From positions 1 through 16,996 of the forward strand of contig JAEDGQ010000039.1 of NCBI GenBank assembly GCA_016297415.1: DNA of 16,996 nt, written 5' to 3'. Below, one piece after another: positions 14,950 through 16,996 of the stretch. The stretch is from Treponema sp. (GTDB taxonomy: Bacteria; Spirochaetota; Spirochaetia; Treponematales; Treponemataceae). Within the stretch, counting starts at the first letter, position 1, and every line of letters begins with the position of its first letter. A program made the position numbers and the translations under genes. The notes under the pieces are model-generated. The model saw only the letters and a program-made list of their open reading frames with translations, was not told where the DNA came from and did no database searches.

Positions 14950-16380
14950 TTATTCAAATTCAAATTCAACGCCACAATGTGGACATTTTGTCATATCAAG
15001 AGTGATTTTTGCACCACATTCAGGACAGAAGTATTCCTCTTCAGCTTCATTTTCTTCAGCTGGAGTTTCTTCTACTTCTTCTTCAACAAATTCAACAACT
15101 TCGTGGAGAATCTTATTTACTGCATCAAGCTGTTCTGCTGTAACACCTTCGATATTGATTGAACCTTCATCATAAGCATCAACAAATGCCTGAATATCAT
15201 CATATCCGGCTTCTTTAAGTGCAGCTGCAACATCAGCATCAACACCAGGAAGTTCAGATATAGATTCAATTTCTTCTGGTTCTGTGTTTTCTGTATTGAA
15301 CAGATCTTCAGCAGCTTTACGGTTTGTAAATGCACTGAGATCCATTTCTGCAGCCTGTTCAACTGTCTTAACATCAATTGACCAGTCACAAAGACGGTTA
15401 GCAAGACGAACATTCTGTCCCTGTTTACCGATTGCAAGGGAGAAATCTTCGTTATCAACAATTGCAAGGGCAAGACGTTTTTCTTCGTCCATAATAAGAA
15501 CTTTTTCAACTTTTGCCGGTGAAAGTGCATTTTTAATGAATGTAACTGGATCAGCGTCATAGCAGAGGAAGTCTACTCTTTCTCCTTCAAGTTCACGACT
15601 GATATTCTGGCAGCGTACACCTTTAAGGCCAACACATGCACCAACTGGATCTACATCATCTTTATTTGAGAATACAGCAATCTTTGTACGATATCCTGCT
15701 TCACGAACGATTTTGAAGATTTCTATAGTCTTATCTTCAATTTCTGGAACTTCAAGTTCAACGATAGACTGAACAAGTCTTGGGTCTGAGCGGCTCAGTA
15801 CAAGCTGAATACCAGATGAAGTAGTTCTTACATCTACGATAACAGCCTTAATACGGTCATTTTTCTGATAAGTTTCACGCGGGCTCTGGTGCTTTCTTGG
15901 AAGAACACCTTCAACCTTTCCCAGATCAACATAAATGTTTCCGTTATATTCCCGCTGATAATAACCAATGATAACTTCACCGATTTTATCTTTATATTCA
16001 GTCATAAGGTTATTTTTGAAACTTTCGTTAAGTCCCTGATGAGCAGCCTGCTTACCTGTTGAAACTGCAGAACGTTCAAATGTTTTTGGGTCAACGAGAA
16101 TAAGGATTTCATCACCTTCTTCTGCGTCTTCCGACATCTGCTTAGCTTCTTCAAGTTCAATTTCTGTTACCGGATCATAAACACCATCAACAATAACTTT
16201 GCGTGAGTAAACTGATACGTCTGAAAGATCATCTGCAAACTGAACTTCACAGTTATCAGCTGTACCAAATGTCTTTTTATAAGCTGCCTTAAGTGCACTT
16301 TCTACAGTCTGTTTTACAGATTCTTCTGAAACACCTTTTTCTTCAATCAGCTCGCGGATTGCCTCTGCCATTTCTGACAT
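14950..16380 (-). CDS. nusA: Transcription termination/antitermination factor NusA with C-terminal zinc ribbon
   Basis: NusA binds RNA polymerase and nascent RNA, and modulates pausing, termination and antitermination. The 476 residues contain the N-terminal polymerase-binding domain (1-125), S1 (about 131-197), KH1 (about 225-285, with VGACVGLKGVRCQNI) and KH2 (about 290-345, with LAIGKQGQNVRLANRL). A helix-hairpin-helix-like segment (about 373-425, SELPGVDADVAAALKEAGY) resembles one NusA C-terminal repeat. After an acidic linker (about 429-449) the protein ends in a four-cysteine zinc ribbon, CPEC (452-455) and CPHC (466-469), separated by ten residues. Most NusA proteins end without such a domain. 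The ATG has a GGGAG ribosome-binding site 9 nt upstream and lies 13 nt after the rimP stop, the classical rimP-nusA-infB order. Confidence 0.96.
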   Translation of the reverse strand: MSEMAEAIRELIEEKGVSEESVKQTVESALKAAYKKTFGTADNCEVQFADDLSDVSVYSRKVIVDGVYDPVTEIELEEAKQMSEDAEEGDEILILVDPKTFERSAVSTGKQAAHQGLNESFKNNLMTEYKDKIGEVIIGYYQREYNGNIYVDLGKVEGVLPRKHQSPRETYQKNDRIKAVIVDVRTTSSGIQLVLSRSDPRLVQSIVELEVPEIEDKTIEIFKIVREAGYRTKIAVFSNKDDVDPVGACVGLKGVRCQNISRELEGERVDFLCYDADPVTFIKNALSPAKVEKVLIMDEEKRLALAIVDNEDFSLAIGKQGQNVRLANRLCDWSIDVKTVEQAAEMDLSAFTNRKAAEDLFNTENTEPEEIESISELPGVDADVAAALKEAGYDDIQAFVDAYDEGSINIEGVTAEQLDAVNKILHEVVEFVEEEVEETPAEENEAEEEYFCPECGAKITLDMTKCPHCGVEFEFE

Positions 16381-16393
16381 AATTCAAATCTCC

Positions 16394-16867
16394 CTATAAA
16401 TGAATAAATTTTGCTTTTGCTATATCTGCGTAGGCTACAGTCTTCTCAACAGAAGTACCATCTTCCTGCGTAATTCCAAGTGTAATTGACTTATGGTCAG
16501 ATGAAACTACTTTTCCTCCAACCCAGTCTGTAATATTTTTATCCCACACACGAACTTCCCGTCCCTTAAAAAGAGCAAATTCTGCTGCATTTTTAATATT
16601 GCGTTCCATTCCTGGTGAAGTAAGTTCCATGTATGTATCTTCTGTGCCAAGCATTTCTTCAATTTTTGGAAGAAGAACACGATGAACTTTTGAACAATCA
16701 TTAACTCCCATATTTACAGATGCATCTTCCCCTGTAATTGAAGCCTGAATATAAGTTGTACTTCCTTTTTTAGAGAACTTTAATTCAACTAAATGATATC
16801 CAAGTTCACTTACAGTTTTTTCACATTCTGTGTAATGAGGTAATGAATCAAGTGAAATATAATCCAT
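16394..16867 (-). CDS. rimP: Ribosome maturation factor RimP
   Basis: RimP assists assembly of the 30S subunit. The 157-residue length is normal. An N-terminal alpha/beta domain (about 10-90) includes LGYHLVELKFSKKGSTTYIQASI, a DCSKVHRVLLPKIEE helix and the family's ELTSPGMERNIKN motif (family SPGxxRPL). The SH3-like C-terminal domain (about 95-157) begins at FALFKGREVRVW. Identification is supported by its place before nusA. The ATG at 16867 has only a weak Shine-Dalgarno sequence (AAGG about 15 nt upstream, or GGA closer). It is the first gene after the promoter at 16949-16977. Confidence 0.93.
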   Translation of the reverse strand: MDYISLDSLPHYTECEKTVSELGYHLVELKFSKKGSTTYIQASITGEDASVNMGVNDCSKVHRVLLPKIEEMLGTEDTYMELTSPGMERNIKNAAEFALFKGREVRVWDKNITDWVGGKVVSSDHKSITLGITQEDGTSVEKTVAYADIAKAKFIHL

Positions 16868-16892
16868 AATTTTCCGAAACTGCCTTATAAAT

Positions 16893-16922
16893 AAAAATGG
16901 ACCCGTGTGTGCGGATCCATTT
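16893..16922 (-). promoter_or_regulatory. Terminator-like hairpin in the rimP leader (possible attenuator)
   Basis: AAATGGA (16895-16901) pairs perfectly with TCCATTT (16916-16922). After one C-A mismatch, CCG pairs with CGG around a six-base loop. On the minus strand the stem ends in five T's, then A and three T's, the form of a weak intrinsic terminator. It lies between the predicted start point (about 16942) and the rimP ATG (16867), so it would be in the mRNA leader rather than at the end of an upstream gene. Confidence 0.55.
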
Positions 16923-16948
16923 AAATATTTCTATTAAAATGTTAGTTA

Positions 16949-16977
16949 AATATATATTTCTAAAAGACTTATGTCAA
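16949..16977 (-). promoter_or_regulatory. Sigma-70-type promoter of the rimP-nusA-infB-...-pnp operon
   Basis: On the minus strand a perfect -35 box TTGACA (16977 to 16972) is followed after exactly 17 nt by TATATT (16954 to 16949), which differs from the -10 consensus at one base. The predicted start is about 16942, giving a leader of about 75 nt before rimP. The surrounding sequence is AT-rich. No other comparably good promoter is seen before the pnp terminator. Confidence 0.8.
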
Positions 16978-16996
16978 GTAAGCCTTATTTTTGATT

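Noticed and set aside
14934..14963. Possible promoter before infB on the minus strand (TTGAAT, 18 nt, TAAAAT) overlapping the end of nusA
   Set aside because: The -35 box matches at only four of six bases, the spacing is not optimal, and the region is so AT-rich that such matches are expected by chance. The operon promoter before rimP explains expression.

Overview
The window is a compact, AT-rich bacterial chromosome segment carrying conserved housekeeping genes. The gene content and order (rimP-nusA-infB-rbfA-truB-ribF-rpsO-pnp, then dut, an LptF/LptG permease pair, tgt and a secreted HEAT-repeat protein) match what I remember of Treponema genomes such as T. pallidum and T. denticola. I therefore infer a spirochaete, most likely a Treponema of the gut, rumen or oral type. 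This rests on remembered synteny and protein style, not on a search. I see no mobile element, phage gene, CRISPR array, tRNA or rRNA, and no intergenic stretch longer than about 130 bases.

Layout. Nucleotides 1-1457 (+) hold the C-terminal part of a DEAH/HrpA-type helicase, cut by the window edge. It converges on the minus-strand genes at a shared bidirectional terminator (about 1456-1510). Everything else is on the minus strand and reads from high to low coordinates. Transcription unit 1 starts at a near-consensus promoter (16949-16977) and passes a terminator-like leader hairpin (16893-16922). It then runs rimP, nusA, infB, rbfA, a truB-ribF fusion, rpsO and pnp, and ends at a strong intrinsic terminator (7395-7424). 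Transcription unit 2 starts at an extended -10 promoter lying only 6 nt before the dut ATG. It runs dut, lptF-like, lptG-like, tgt and the HEAT-repeat gene, and ends at the bidirectional terminator.

Function. Unit 1 is a translation and RNA-metabolism operon: 30S maturation (RimP, RbfA), transcription elongation and antitermination (NusA), initiation (IF2), tRNA Psi55 modification (TruB), a flavin nucleotide enzyme domain, ribosomal protein S15 and the 3'-exonuclease PNPase. Several junctions are very tight (infB/rbfA TAATG; rbfA/truB 29-nt overlap), which suggests translational coupling. Unit 2 combines dUTP hydrolysis, inner-membrane lipid export to the envelope (LptF/LptG, joined by ATGA), tRNA queuosine insertion (Tgt) and an exported repeat protein.

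I did not find a wholly new system. The unusual points are architectural: a continuous TruB-RibF fusion whose RibF half has no recognisable riboflavin kinase motif; a zinc ribbon at the end of NusA; an FG/RGG-like glycine-rich segment and an Ala/Glu/Lys tail on IF2; a long cytoplasmic extension before the first membrane helix of the LptF-like permease; a probable leaderless dut mRNA; and a possible attenuator before rimP-nusA.
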